Below are positions 8,589 through 15,861 of a stretch of 64,000 bases of DNA, piece after piece. The DNA lies in the NCBI RefSeq assembly GCF_036017915.1, contig NZ_CP107929.1, positions 3,476,001-3,540,000 of the forward strand. Direction: 5' to 3'. The position numbers and the translations under genes were made by a program. The notes under the pieces were generated by a model, which saw nothing but the letters and a program-made list of their open reading frames with translations, ran no database searches and was not told the DNA's origin. The DNA comes from Micromonospora sp. NBC_00421 (lineage in GTDB: Bacteria > Actinomycetota > Actinomycetes > Mycobacteriales > Micromonosporaceae). Position 1 is the stretch's first letter. The number at the start of each line of letters is the position of its first letter.

Positions 8589-9548
8589 TCAGCGACCGGC
8601 GGTGAGTCGGCGGGCGAGTTCCCGGCCCAGGTCCCGGCCGGAGCGCCAGGCACTCTGGACCCGGGGTTTGCCGAAGGCGTCCCCGGCCAGCCCCACCAGG
8701 TCGTCGTCCAGATAGAACGTCCCGTCCGGAGCCGACTCGACCGGGCGGGCGTACGTCCACCGGTGTACGTGGGTCAGCTCGGCCGGGTCCGGCAGGCCGA
8801 GCAGGTCACGGACGGCCTCCTCGATCGCCGGCCCGGCAGCGCTGGGCTGGGCCAGGTGGCCGGCGGCGAACTCCGGCGTGGTGTGCGCGACCAGCACCGG
8901 GGCGTCGTCGCCACGCCGGTCGCCGTCGTCGCAGACCAGGGCGAGCACCGGATGCGCGTTGACGAAGGCACCCCGGAAGTCGACCCACCGCCGGTCGGGG
9001 AAGCGCAGCACCCCGGTGAGCACCGGTGACCACCGCTGTCCTTCGGCGGCCCGGGTGACACCGGTCAGCGCCGGGTCGAGCAGCAGGGCGGCCTGCGGAC
9101 CCGGCGTGCAGAGCGCCACCGCGGCGGCGGGCGCGCCGTCCACCACCGGGCCCGGCCCGACGCCCGACACCCACCGGTCGACGGTCACCGGTAGCTCCCG
9201 GGCCAGCTCCTCGACCAGGGACCGCAGGCCGCGCGGCGCGGCCCAGCGGACCGGTCCGGGCACCTCCCGCCGGCCGTCCGGGCCGTACGCGACGAAGGTG
9301 TCGGTCCACTCCCGCACCAGCCCGGCGGCCTGCCAGCGGCGGACCACCTCGACGAAGCCGGGGTCGTCCGCGGTCAGGTACGCCGCACCCAGGTCGACCG
9401 GGCGACCGTCGAAGCGTCTGCTCGCCATCCGGCCCCCGGCCACCCGACCCCGTTCCCGGATCCCCACCCGTACGCCCGCCCGCACCAGCTCACCGGCGCA
9501 GGCCACCCCGGCGATGCCGGCACCCACCACGATCACACCCGAGTCCAC
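8589..9548 (-). CDS. NAD(P)/FAD-dependent amine oxidase-like oxidoreductase
   Basis: A 319-residue cytoplasmic flavoprotein. The N-terminal Rossmann motif VIVVGAGIAGVACAGELV binds the ADP part of FAD, followed by RERGRVAGGRMASRRF, which fits the GG-doublet region of the renalase/amine-oxidase-like group. The C-terminal LVGLAGDAFGKPRVQSAWRSG matches the FAD-binding GD box that ends these enzymes, and the length is usual for them. The GTG at 9548 is used because it lies just ahead of the Rossmann strand; upstream residues in the long open frame are a shadow of the next gene. Substrate is unknown. It is divergent from the DUF3072 gene. Confidence 0.85.
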   Translation of the reverse strand: MDSGVIVVGAGIAGVACAGELVRAGVRVGIRERGRVAGGRMASRRFDGRPVDLGAAYLTADDPGFVEVVRRWQAAGLVREWTDTFVAYGPDGRREVPGPVRWAAPRGLRSLVEELARELPVTVDRWVSGVGPGPVVDGAPAAAVALCTPGPQAALLLDPALTGVTRAAEGQRWSPVLTGVLRFPDRRWVDFRGAFVNAHPVLALVCDDGDRRGDDAPVLVAHTTPEFAAGHLAQPSAAGPAIEEAVRDLLGLPDPAELTHVHRWTYARPVESAPDGTFYLDDDLVGLAGDAFGKPRVQSAWRSGRDLGRELARRLTAGR

Positions 9549-9629
9549 CTGTTGATCGTATGCGCCTCGACCGGCATGACGACCCGACCGGCGGGGTATT
9601 GGCACGGCTGTTCGAGGAGAGGTGACCTG

Positions 9630-9845
9630 ATGACCGACCGCAACGACCAGCAGCCCGACCCACGTGGGGCGATCAAGGACCCGGAGCAGTGGGTGACCGG
9701 CGACGAGCCGCCGACCGCCGCCCAGGAGTCGTACCTGCACACCCTCGCCCGGGAGGCCGGCGAGGAGGTGCCGGACGACCTGACCAAGGCGGAGGCGTCC
9801 CGGCGGATCGACGACTTGCAGGAGGAGACCGGCCGGGGCCGGTGA
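9630..9845 (+). CDS. DUF3072 domain-containing protein
   Basis: A 71-residue acidic, hydrophilic protein. The central part, DPEQWVTGDEPPTAAQESYLHTLAREAGEEVPDDLTKAEASRRIDDLQ, matches the DUF3072 pattern: a GDEPMT/PPT-like turn, then AQxSYLxTL and a KAEAS-x-x-ID-x-LQ helix. The role of this family is unknown; its members are small actinobacterial proteins. ATG at 9630 is preceded by GAGGAGAGGTG, a strong ribosome site. The gene ends three bases before the stop of the convergent metallophosphoesterase remnant. Confidence 0.85.
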   Translation: MTDRNDQQPDPRGAIKDPEQWVTGDEPPTAAQESYLHTLAREAGEEVPDDLTKAEASRRIDDLQEETGRGR

Positions 9846-9847
9846 CC

Positions 9848-10072
9848 TCAGCGGGGCGGCAGGCGGTGCAGCACGACCCGGTCGAGCTGTCCCGCCGCCG
9901 CCCCGGCGGTCAGGTACGTGGCATACGGCTGGGCCCGCCGGTCGGTGGGTGAGCCGGGGTTGAGCAGGCGTAGGCCGCCCGGTGCGACGCTGTCCCACGG
10001 GATGTGCGAGTGGCGGAAGACGAGCAGTGCGCGACGGGGCAGGTGGGTGTCCGCGATCATGAGCAGCCGCAT
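9848..10072 (-). pseudogene. YfcE/MJ0936-type metallophosphoesterase with internal deletion
   Basis: Only 74 residues remain of a family that is normally about 160 long. The N-terminus MRLLMIADTHLPRRA keeps the first metal-binding motif (D-x-H), and it is joined directly to the C-terminal LLVFRHSHIPWDSVAPGG and LLNPGSPTDRR, which carry the last metal motif (GHSH in the family, here RHSH). The middle, with the GDxx and GNxD metal ligands, is gone. The frame is maintained across the junction, so a deletion of about 85-100 codons is inferred. The product cannot form the dinuclear site. It lies 43 bases downstream of the SDR gene on the same strand. Confidence 0.75.
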
Positions 10073-10115
10073 CGGGCGGGCCTTCCGGGAGCGGGGCCGG
10101 GCGCGGCCGGTCGGC

Positions 10116-10895
10116 TCAGGCGCCCTGGCCCTGATTCTGCATCAGGCCGCCGTCCATGAAGTACGTCGACCCGGTCACGTAGTCGGCGTCGTCGCTGGCC
10201 AGGAAGACAGCCAGTTTGGCGATCTCGGCCGGTTCGGCGGCCCGCTTCCACGGGATGCTCTGCACCTGCTCCGCCAGGTAGTTCGGGTCGTCGATGGCCT
10301 GCTGGTTGAACGGGGTGAGCACCATCCCGGGCCCGATGTTGTTGACGTTCATCCGCATCGGGGCGACCTCCAGGGCGAGGCTCTTGGCCAGTTCGAGCAT
10401 GCCGCCCTTGCTCGCGTCGTAGTCCGCGCCACCGGCCCGGGCCACCTCCTGATGGATCGAGGTGATATTGATCATCTTCCCACCGCCGCCCTGGTCACGG
10501 CGGTGCCGCACGAACCGCCGGGCGCAGAAGAACATCCCGTACAGGTTGGTACGGATGCACCGGTCCCAGGTCTCGGTGTCCAGGTCGGCCACACCGATGC
10601 CGGAGGCGTCGACCCCCGCGTCGTTCATCAGCACGTCCAACACGCCGAACTCCGCCAGCGCCTCGTCGAACATCGCCTCGACCTGGTGCTCGACGCTGAT
10701 GTCGCCCTGTACCACCACGGCCCGCCGGCCGGCCTTCTCGATCTCGGCCCGGGTGTGGTTCGCGCCCGCGTGGTCGTCCAGGTAGTGCACCACCACGTCG
10801 GCACCCTCCCGGCCGAACTCGATCGCGGTGGCCTGCCCGATGCCCGAGTCCGAACCGGTGATCAGGGCGGTCCGGCCGTTCAGTCGTCCGCTCAT
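10116..10895 (-). CDS. SDR family oxidoreductase
   Basis: A 259-residue classical short-chain dehydrogenase/reductase. ALITGSDSGIGQATAIEF near residue 9 gives the TGxxxGxG cofactor loop; LMNDAGVDASG corresponds to the NAG motif with Asp in place of one small residue; the catalytic Ser (NITSIH), Tyr and Lys (ADYDASKGG) are present. The C-terminus DYVTGSTYFMDGGLMQNQG is typical of the glucose-1-dehydrogenase-like group, often active on sugars or polyols with NAD(P). Its ATG shares one base with the TGA of the GH15 gene upstream (TGATG), so the two are translationally coupled and probably work on related carbohydrate metabolism. Confidence 0.9.
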   Translation of the reverse strand: MSGRLNGRTALITGSDSGIGQATAIEFGREGADVVVHYLDDHAGANHTRAEIEKAGRRAVVVQGDISVEHQVEAMFDEALAEFGVLDVLMNDAGVDASGIGVADLDTETWDRCIRTNLYGMFFCARRFVRHRRDQGGGGKMINITSIHQEVARAGGADYDASKGGMLELAKSLALEVAPMRMNVNNIGPGMVLTPFNQQAIDDPNYLAEQVQSIPWKRAAEPAEIAKLAVFLASDDADYVTGSTYFMDGGLMQNQGQGA

Positions 10896-12784
10896 CAGCG
10901 TGCTCCCTCCGTCGGTGCCGTGCCGGTCGGCACGGCTCGCGTCGACGTCGCCACGACATCGGCGCCGGTCGCCACGAGGTGTGGCCGGTCCGCCGAAACC
11001 TCGTGCCGTCGCTTGGCGACGTCGGTGAGCAACCCGGCCGCGTTGATCAGGCCGATGTGCGAGAAGGCCTGCGGGAAGTTGCCCAACTGCTCACCGGTGA
11101 ACTGGTCGATCTGCTCGGCGTAGAGGCCGAGGTCGTTGACCCGCCCGGCGAGCTGCTCGAACAACCGGGCGGCCCGCTCCTGCTCGCCGGCCAGGGCCAG
11201 GCAGCTGGCCAACCAGAACGAGCAGATCACGAAGCCGGCCGGGTCACCGTCCCAACGGCGTAGCAGACCGTCGTGGGACAGCCGCCGTTCCACCACCTCG
11301 ATGGTGGAACGCATCCTCGGGTCGTCTGCCGGCAGGAAGCCGACAAGCGGCATGAGCAGCACCGAGGCGTCCAACCGGTCGGAGTCGAAGGCCCCGGTGT
11401 ACGCGCCCAGCCGGTCGTTCCAGCCCCGCTCCAGCACCGCCGCGCGGACCTCGTCGCGGGCCCGCGCCCAACGCTCGATGTCGGCCGGGTCGCCGAGCCG
11501 GGGACCGAAGCGCACCGCCCGGTCCAACGCCGTCCAGCACTGGACCTTCGACGACACGTAGTGCCGTTCGGCGTCACGGGTCTCCCACATCCCGGAATCC
11601 GGCAGGTGCCAGGCCCGCACCGCCTGGTCGGCCAGGGCGCACAGCAGATGCCGCACGTCGGGCGACATCGGGTCCAGGTAGTGCCGCATCAACCAGGCGG
11701 CGTCGAGGATCTCGCCGAGCACGTCGTTCTGCCGTTGTTTCCACGCGTCGTTGCCGACGATCACGGGCCGGCTGTCGGCGTACCCGCGCAGGTGGTCGAG
11801 GGTGTGTTCGGTGAGGTCCCGCTCCCCCTCGACGCCGTACATGATCGGCACCCGGCCGTCGTCGATCCGGCCCATCGCCCGTGCCACCCAGGAGAACTGC
11901 CTGTCGGCCTCGTCGGGGCAGGCCGACCGCCACAGCGCCTGGAGGGTGAGGCTGAAGTCGCGGACCCAGACGAACCGGTAGTCGTAGTTGCGGGGGCCAC
12001 CGAGTTGTTCCGGTAGCGAGGTGGTCGCCGCCGCGACGACCGCGCCGCTGGGCTGGTAGGTCATGCCCTGCACCACCATCGCGCTGCGCCGTACCTCGTC
12101 GCGGTAGTGGCCCCGGTAGTCGTGCAGGTCGGCCCAGGAGCGCCAACCGGCCACCGCGTCGGCCACCGCCCGGTCGGCGTCGGGCAGCGCCGGATCACCG
12201 CCGCCGTAGGTCGGGGCGTACCCGAGGGTGAACCGCAGGGTGTCCCCGGCCCGGACCGTCGCCCGGCCGACGGCGTCGCCGTGTCGGCAGGCCAACGGCA
12301 CGTCGGAGCGCAGGCTGAGCCGGCAGGCGCCGGCCCGCGCGTCGACCACCCCGGCGGACCGCCTCAGGTACGCGGTGACCCTGCCGTACTCGAACCGGGG
12401 TGCGAACTCGACCCGCACCGGCACCTCGCCGGAGAGCCCTTCGACCAATCGGGCGAGCACCCGGGGCGAGCGCAGGCCGATGTCGTGCCCGCGCGCGCCC
12501 GGCTCCAGCGCCAGGGCGTCGGTGACCGCCACCGACCCGGTGCCGGTGTGGAAGACGGTACGCAACACCAGCGTGTCGTCCAGATAGGAGCGGGTCACCC
12601 GCACGTCGTCGCCCTCGGGCGCGATCGTCCAGTGACCGGCCCGGTCGTCGAGGATCCGCCCGAACACCGAGGGGCCGTCGAACCGGGCGGGGCACCACCA
12701 GTTGACCGAGCCCTGCCGGTCCACCAGCGCGGCACTGCGCCCGTCGGCCAGGAAGCCGTGCTCACTGATCCGTCCGCTGTCCAC
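10895..12784 (-). CDS. glycoside hydrolase family 15 protein (glucoamylase/trehalase-like)
   Basis: A 629-residue cytoplasmic GH15 enzyme; no signal peptide is present. The N-terminus ISEHGFLADGRSAALVDRQGSVNWWCPARFD is the classic opening of bacterial GH15 proteins, with an N-terminal beta domain (about 1-215) and then the (alpha/alpha)6 catalytic barrel, containing NYDYRFVWVRDFSLTLQAL and the terminal FSHIGLINAAG. Members hydrolyse alpha-glucosidic bonds; several actinobacterial ones are trehalases, so the substrate is open. GTG 12784 gives the usual family length; the open frame upstream runs into tandem repeats and is not coding. It is coupled to the SDR gene by a TGATG overlap. Confidence 0.88.
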   Translation of the reverse strand: MDSGRISEHGFLADGRSAALVDRQGSVNWWCPARFDGPSVFGRILDDRAGHWTIAPEGDDVRVTRSYLDDTLVLRTVFHTGTGSVAVTDALALEPGARGHDIGLRSPRVLARLVEGLSGEVPVRVEFAPRFEYGRVTAYLRRSAGVVDARAGACRLSLRSDVPLACRHGDAVGRATVRAGDTLRFTLGYAPTYGGGDPALPDADRAVADAVAGWRSWADLHDYRGHYRDEVRRSAMVVQGMTYQPSGAVVAAATTSLPEQLGGPRNYDYRFVWVRDFSLTLQALWRSACPDEADRQFSWVARAMGRIDDGRVPIMYGVEGERDLTEHTLDHLRGYADSRPVIVGNDAWKQRQNDVLGEILDAAWLMRHYLDPMSPDVRHLLCALADQAVRAWHLPDSGMWETRDAERHYVSSKVQCWTALDRAVRFGPRLGDPADIERWARARDEVRAAVLERGWNDRLGAYTGAFDSDRLDASVLLMPLVGFLPADDPRMRSTIEVVERRLSHDGLLRRWDGDPAGFVICSFWLASCLALAGEQERAARLFEQLAGRVNDLGLYAEQIDQFTGEQLGNFPQAFSHIGLINAAGLLTDVAKRRHEVSADRPHLVATGADVVATSTRAVPTGTAPTEGAR

Positions 12785-12825
12785 GGGCCGGGTTACCCGG
12801 GCACCGCGTGCCGCATTCCTCGGCC

Positions 12826-12921
12826 GGGCCTGGTTCTCCCGGCCCGGCCCGGCCGAGTCGGGCCTGGTTCTCCCGGCCCAGCCCGGCCGAGTCGGGCCTG
12901 GTTCTCCCGGCCCGGCCCGGC
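12826..12921 (+). repeat. 34-bp tandem repeat, about 2.8 copies
   Basis: Units begin at 12826, 12860 and 12894 with GGGCCTGGTTCTCCCGGCCC; the period is exactly 34 bases and the third copy breaks off after about 28. It sits in the divergent gap between the GH15 start and the stress-protein gene, where promoters for both would be expected. Confidence 0.8.
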
Positions 12922-13003
12922 GCTGCCGGACCGCATTGCCGCACCACCCGGTGTTAGGCCGGCGGACGTGCGGGAACGCCGGTCGTTGACGAAGGAGGAT
13001 GCC

Positions 13004-13591
13004 ATGACCAGAGCATCGAACCCGACCGCCACCTGGCGACCTGGGATGCCGGGCGGCGACAACCTCCCGTCCGGTCCGGCCGGACGGCCGGCGACGCCCC
13101 CGGGGGACGGGTACGGCCCGCAGGCCGGTGCGCCCGCGGTGACGATCGGCGCATACCCGGACTATCCGTCCGCGCAGCGGGTGGTGGACTACCTGGCGGA
13201 CAACCGGTTCCCGGTGGAGCACACGGCGATCGTCGGGACCAATCTCACCCTGGTGGAGACGGTGCTCGGCCGGCTCACCACGGGACGCGCCGCTCTGCTG
13301 GGCGCCGGCACCGGCGCGTGGTTCGGCCTCTTCATCGGCCTGCTGTTCGGCATCTTCACCGTCGGCAGCTGGCTCGCGGTGATCCTGGTCGGGCTGGTGA
13401 TCGGCGCGATCTGGGGTGCCGTGTTCGGCGCGGTGGCGCACGCCATGTCCGGCGGCCAGCGCGACTTCACCTCGGCCAGTTCGCTACGGGCCGGCCAGTA
13501 CGCGGTCACCGTGGACGCCGCCCGGGCCGACCAGGCCCGGCAGCTGCTCGGCCGGATGCACCTGACCCCGACCGGGGCCACCGCCCGCTGA
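13004..13591 (+). CDS. general stress protein 17M-like membrane protein
   Basis: A 195-residue protein with a Pro/Gly-rich N-terminus (about 1-45) followed by the domain found in general-stress-protein-17M-like proteins: VTIGAYPDYPSAQRVVDYLADNRFPVEHTAIVGTNL. Next come two hydrophobic, glycine-rich segments (about 95-150, WFGLFIGLLFGIF and AVILVGLVIGAIWGAVFGAV) and a return to AGQYAVTVDAARADQARQLL, which resembles a second half of the same fold. A membrane-associated stress protein is expected, function unknown. ATG at 13004 follows GAAGGAGG by seven bases, a strong site. Monocistronic, divergent from GH15. Confidence 0.82.
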   Translation: MTRASNPTATWRPGMPGGDNLPSGPAGRPATPPGDGYGPQAGAPAVTIGAYPDYPSAQRVVDYLADNRFPVEHTAIVGTNLTLVETVLGRLTTGRAALLGAGTGAWFGLFIGLLFGIFTVGSWLAVILVGLVIGAIWGAVFGAVAHAMSGGQRDFTSASSLRAGQYAVTVDAARADQARQLLGRMHLTPTGATAR

Positions 13592-13753
13592 CCGACCCGA
13601 CTCCGCCGCCGCCCCGACGCGCCCAGCGCCGGGGCGGCGGTCGCGTCGGCGGCCCCTGACCGGGGCGAGCAGCCCGGCCACGACACGCCAGGGAGCACCC
13701 GTCACTCGGGCGACGAGATGGCCCCAGCCGACCGGAGGCCTTGAGATTCCTGA

Positions 13754-13945
13754 TTAGCGGGACGTCCTCGCGAAGTCCACGAACCCCCGCCACGCACCCG
13801 GCGCGAACGCCAGCGTCCCACCGTCACGGTCCTTCGTGTCCCGTACCAGGACGACGCCGGGCAGATTGTCGGCGACCTCGACGCAATTTCCGCCGTTGTC
13901 CCCGCTCTTCGTGCTCTTACGCCACCGCGCGCCGGTCATGTCCAT
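13754..13945 (-). CDS. DUF397 protein, module copy A
   Basis: A 63-residue DUF397 protein: MDMTGARWRKSTKSGDNGGNCVEVADNL, then VLVRDTKDRDGGTLAF and WRGFVDFAR. The order GARWRKS, NCVEVA, RDTKDRDG, L-x-F and W-x-x-F is diagnostic. These small proteins are usually encoded just after an HTH/DUF5753 regulator and are thought to act with it, much like an antitoxin or co-regulator (family knowledge, mechanism unsettled). The start at 13945 overlaps the end of the regulator frame by ten bases; the same ten-base overlap occurs in copy B at 45815-45824. The protein looks intact although its regulator partner is frameshifted. Confidence 0.88.
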   Translation of the reverse strand: MDMTGARWRKSTKSGDNGGNCVEVADNLPGVVLVRDTKDRDGGTLAFAPGAWRGFVDFARTSR

Positions 13946-14704
13946 GTCGCCACCGCTTTCCTGATGAGGTCGAGAGACTGCGACCGAGGTAGGGCCTCGC
14001 CGACTATGCGAGCCCACCTCCGTTCAAGGCTAGCGATCTCTGCCGCGTCGTCGGTGATGTGTGCGCTGGCCGGACCGTCCTGGTGCGCCAGACGCGCACC
14101 GTCCGGCAGCTCGGCCAGCACGAACGGACCGCCCATGCCCAGATAGATCGGCGTGTCGAGCGGCACGACGTGCACCTGCACGCACGGCAGTTCGGCGCAG
14201 CCCGCGATGTGCTCACACTGCTCGCGCATCAGCTTGCCGTCGCGTCCTGCGCGCCGCCGGAGGGCCGCCTCATCGATCACCGCGACGACGAGCGGAGGCT
14301 GTGGCCGGTGGCAGAATCTCCTGCCGCTGCATCCGCGCCGTCACCAGCTCGTCGACCTCGTCGGGGGCGTGTGTCGCCAGCGCCAGCGTCGCCCGCGCGT
14401 ACGCTTCCGTTTGCAGGAGCCCCGGGACCCACGCGAGTTCGAACCCCCGCAGCGCCACCGCCTCGCGTTCGATGTCCGCCCATCGTCGAAACCAGACAGG
14501 CTCGTGGCGCTTCAGCGCATCCGGCCAGAGGTCCAGAACGTCGCGGCCCAGAACCGCCGCGACCTTGGCGCGATGCCGGGTCTGCGGGATGCTCCCGTGG
14601 CGTGCCCACCTCGCTGCGGTCTTCGGGTCGACCCCGACCTGAGCTGCCAGGCTCTCGGCGGTCTCCCCGGTCTGCGCCATGGCCTCTTTGACTGCCAGAT
14701 TCAT
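13936..14704 (-). pseudogene. HTH/DUF5753 regulator, module copy A, frameshifted
   Basis: Related throughout to the intact regulator at 45815-46582. The first part (MNLAVKEAMAQTGETAESLAAQVGVDPKTAARW... with the HTH, through FELAWVPGLLQTEAYARATLA) is in one frame and breaks after ARMQRQEIL; the rest (VAVIDEAALRR ... SLDLIRKAVATWT) is one base off. Removing a single G at about 14310-14311 restores LHRPQPPLVVAVIDEA, matching LHRARPPLLVAVIDEA of copy B. Start ATG 14704 follows GGGAGCGG. As read, only an HTH-containing fragment (about 145 residues) and possibly a separate C-terminal fragment could be made. A base-calling error in a G-rich stretch is possible. Confidence 0.8.
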
Positions 14705-14729
14705 CCCGCTCCCTCCCACGTTCCGGCCG

Positions 14730-14744
14730 GACGTTCCGAACGTC
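14730..14744. promoter_or_regulatory. palindromic operator candidate upstream of regulator A
   Basis: GACGTTC-C-GAACGTC, a perfect 7-base-arm palindrome 26 bases upstream of the regulator ATG. Copy B has GACGTTC-T-GAACGTT at the equivalent place (46598-46612). Conservation of the arms with a variable centre suggests autoregulation by the HTH protein. Confidence 0.6.
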
Positions 14745-14767
14745 TGCCTTCATATCGCAACGCCATG

Positions 14768-14819
14768 TGTTCGGTCCACAACACTCGGCAAGGTAGATCC
14801 CAGAGCGACGCCGCCGGTT
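14768..14819 (+). promoter_or_regulatory. conserved promoter block of the effector genes, copy A
   Basis: TGTGTTCGG, then CTCGGCAAGGTAGATC and CAGAGCGACGCCGCCGG, are shared nearly base for base with 46637-46686 in copy B although flanking sequence has diverged. The GGTAGATC / GGTGGACT element is a plausible -10 region. Start site and sigma factor are not known. Confidence 0.45.
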
Positions 14820-14850
14820 GGCGGGGACACCCGCCGGCCGTGTCTGCTGC

Positions 14851-14888
14851 GGGGGCCGTCTCTTGTTGAGGGGCAGGAGGCGGCCCCC
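14851..14888 (+). promoter_or_regulatory. leader hairpin before the small genes, copy A
   Basis: GGGGGCCGTCTC and GAGGCGGCCCCC form a 12-base stem with one G-U pair and a 14-base loop, 30 bases before the ATG at 14919. A hairpin in the same position occurs in copy B (46719-46754). An attenuator or mRNA-stabilising element is inferred. Confidence 0.5.
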
Positions 14889-14918
14889 CTTCCACCCGCC
14901 ACGACGAAGGGGAGCACC

Positions 14919-15110
14919 ATGCCGGACACACCGGAGCCCGACAGCTCACCGCCGCCCGAGCCGCGCCGGAAGCCTGAGGACGACCCACCGCCGGCACGCC
15001 CGTCGGTGCCCGGCCCGATCGGGCCGTTCATCCCACCGTGGCGGGGCCCCGGCCGGCTGGCGAACGCCGTCCCCTGGCACCGCTGGGCCGCCGGCTGGAA
15101 CAGGAGCTAG
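14919..15110 (+). CDS. small Pro-rich protein with PGPIGPF motif, module copy A
   Basis: A 63-residue protein I do not recognise. The first half is Pro/Asp/Glu/Arg-rich and disordered-looking; the second half, ARPSVPGPIGPFIPPWRGPGR followed by VPWHRWAAGWNR, is nearly identical to the copy B protein at 46789 (ARPIVPGPIGPFIPPYRGPGR, VPAHRWAGRRNR). Conservation of this C-terminal half, against a freely varying N-terminus, points to real selection on the peptide. There is no signal peptide and no Cys. ATG 14919 is preceded by AAGGGGAGCACC, a good ribosome site. It is first in an operon with 15115 and 15393, transcribed away from the HTH/DUF397 pair. Confidence 0.7.
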   Translation: MPDTPEPDSSPPPEPRRKPEDDPPPARPSVPGPIGPFIPPWRGPGRLANAVPWHRWAAGWNRS

Positions 15111-15114
15111 CCCG

Positions 15115-15396
15115 GTGACCCCGCACATGATCCGCCCCGGCGACGTGCTCCAGCTGACGCGCGCCGCGAGCGTGCAGTTCATCCGCCCGATCACGGTCCG
15201 GGTGATCCGGGTGCTGACCGACTGGCACACGTACGACGGTTGGTTGTGGATCGACGCGTACGAGCTGGACGCCGCCGGCGACGCGGTCCGCCGACGGACC
15301 CTGTTCCTGATGCCGTCCGGAGCCACACTCCTGGAGCCCTCGCCCCGTCGACCGGCTCCGCGCAGACCGGTCTCGCGAAAGGTCGTGGTGACGTGA
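15115..15396 (+). CDS. conserved hypothetical small protein, module copy A
   Basis: A 93-residue soluble protein of unknown function. The core, LTRAASVQFIRPITVRVIRVLTDWHTYDGWLWIDAYELDAAGDAVRRRTLFLMPSGA, is almost identical to copy B at 46971 and has an alternating strand pattern (small beta-barrel-like). The basic tail (RRPAPRRPVSRK) is unique to this copy. The GTG at 15115 starts four bases after the previous stop, and its own stop overlaps the GTG of the next gene, so the three small genes are translationally linked. No catalytic motif is visible. Confidence 0.7.
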   Translation: MTPHMIRPGDVLQLTRAASVQFIRPITVRVIRVLTDWHTYDGWLWIDAYELDAAGDAVRRRTLFLMPSGATLLEPSPRRPAPRRPVSRKVVVT

Positions 15397-15646
15397 CCGA
15401 CCTGGTTCCCGGCCGACACACGCCACTACCACCCACCTGGCTCTGCCGGATCGACGCCCACCCGTGGCTTGCGGGGAAGCGAAGCTCGCGCCCCTCGCGG
15501 CGTACGCCGACGACCGGCCGGGCCTGCTGACCCTGCTGTCGAAGCTGAAGGAGGCGGCGGAAGACCATCTCACGCAAGTCGACAGCGGCAGGCCCGTGGA
15601 CGTAACCGACCGATTCCTGACCTGGACCCGCCAACCCGGCCGCTGA
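15393..15646 (+). pseudogene. third effector gene of module copy A, frameshifted
   Basis: GTG 15393 overlaps the stop of the previous gene and reads VTDLVPGRHTPLPPTWLCRIDAHPWLAG, after which the frame is lost. Adding one G in the GGGG run near 15473-15476 continues as EAKLAPLAAYADDRPGLLTLLSKLKEAAEDHLTQVDSGRPVDVTDRFLTWTRQPGR to a stop at 15646, an 83-residue protein. The last 45 residues match a remnant in copy B (PGLLILLSRLSVEATDHLTQLDSG). The pattern P-x-W-x-C-R-x-D-x-x-P-W near the N-terminus recalls small proteins often found beside HTH/DUF397 pairs; function unknown. The error-prone G-run means a sequencing slip cannot be excluded. Confidence 0.6.
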
Positions 15647-15861
15647 CCTTCCTCTCCCCATTGGTCCCGTGCCGGGTCGTACGCCCGTCTCCGGGCGGGG
15701 CAGCGACCCGGGACGGGTCGCTTTCTCTGCACACTCCTCGGCTCCCAGTGCAAGGCACCGCCGGTCCGACCCACCCCGAGCCTGGTACGGCGATACGGGT
15801 GGACATGTCGGTACCAGCCATGATCGTGCTCTATCCACGATGCAGTTGCCTCGTGACGATC

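Noticed and set aside
10895..13441. GH15 protein extended to 848 residues
   Set aside because: The extra N-terminus covers the tandem repeat and the stress gene in antisense; GTG 12784 gives normal family length.
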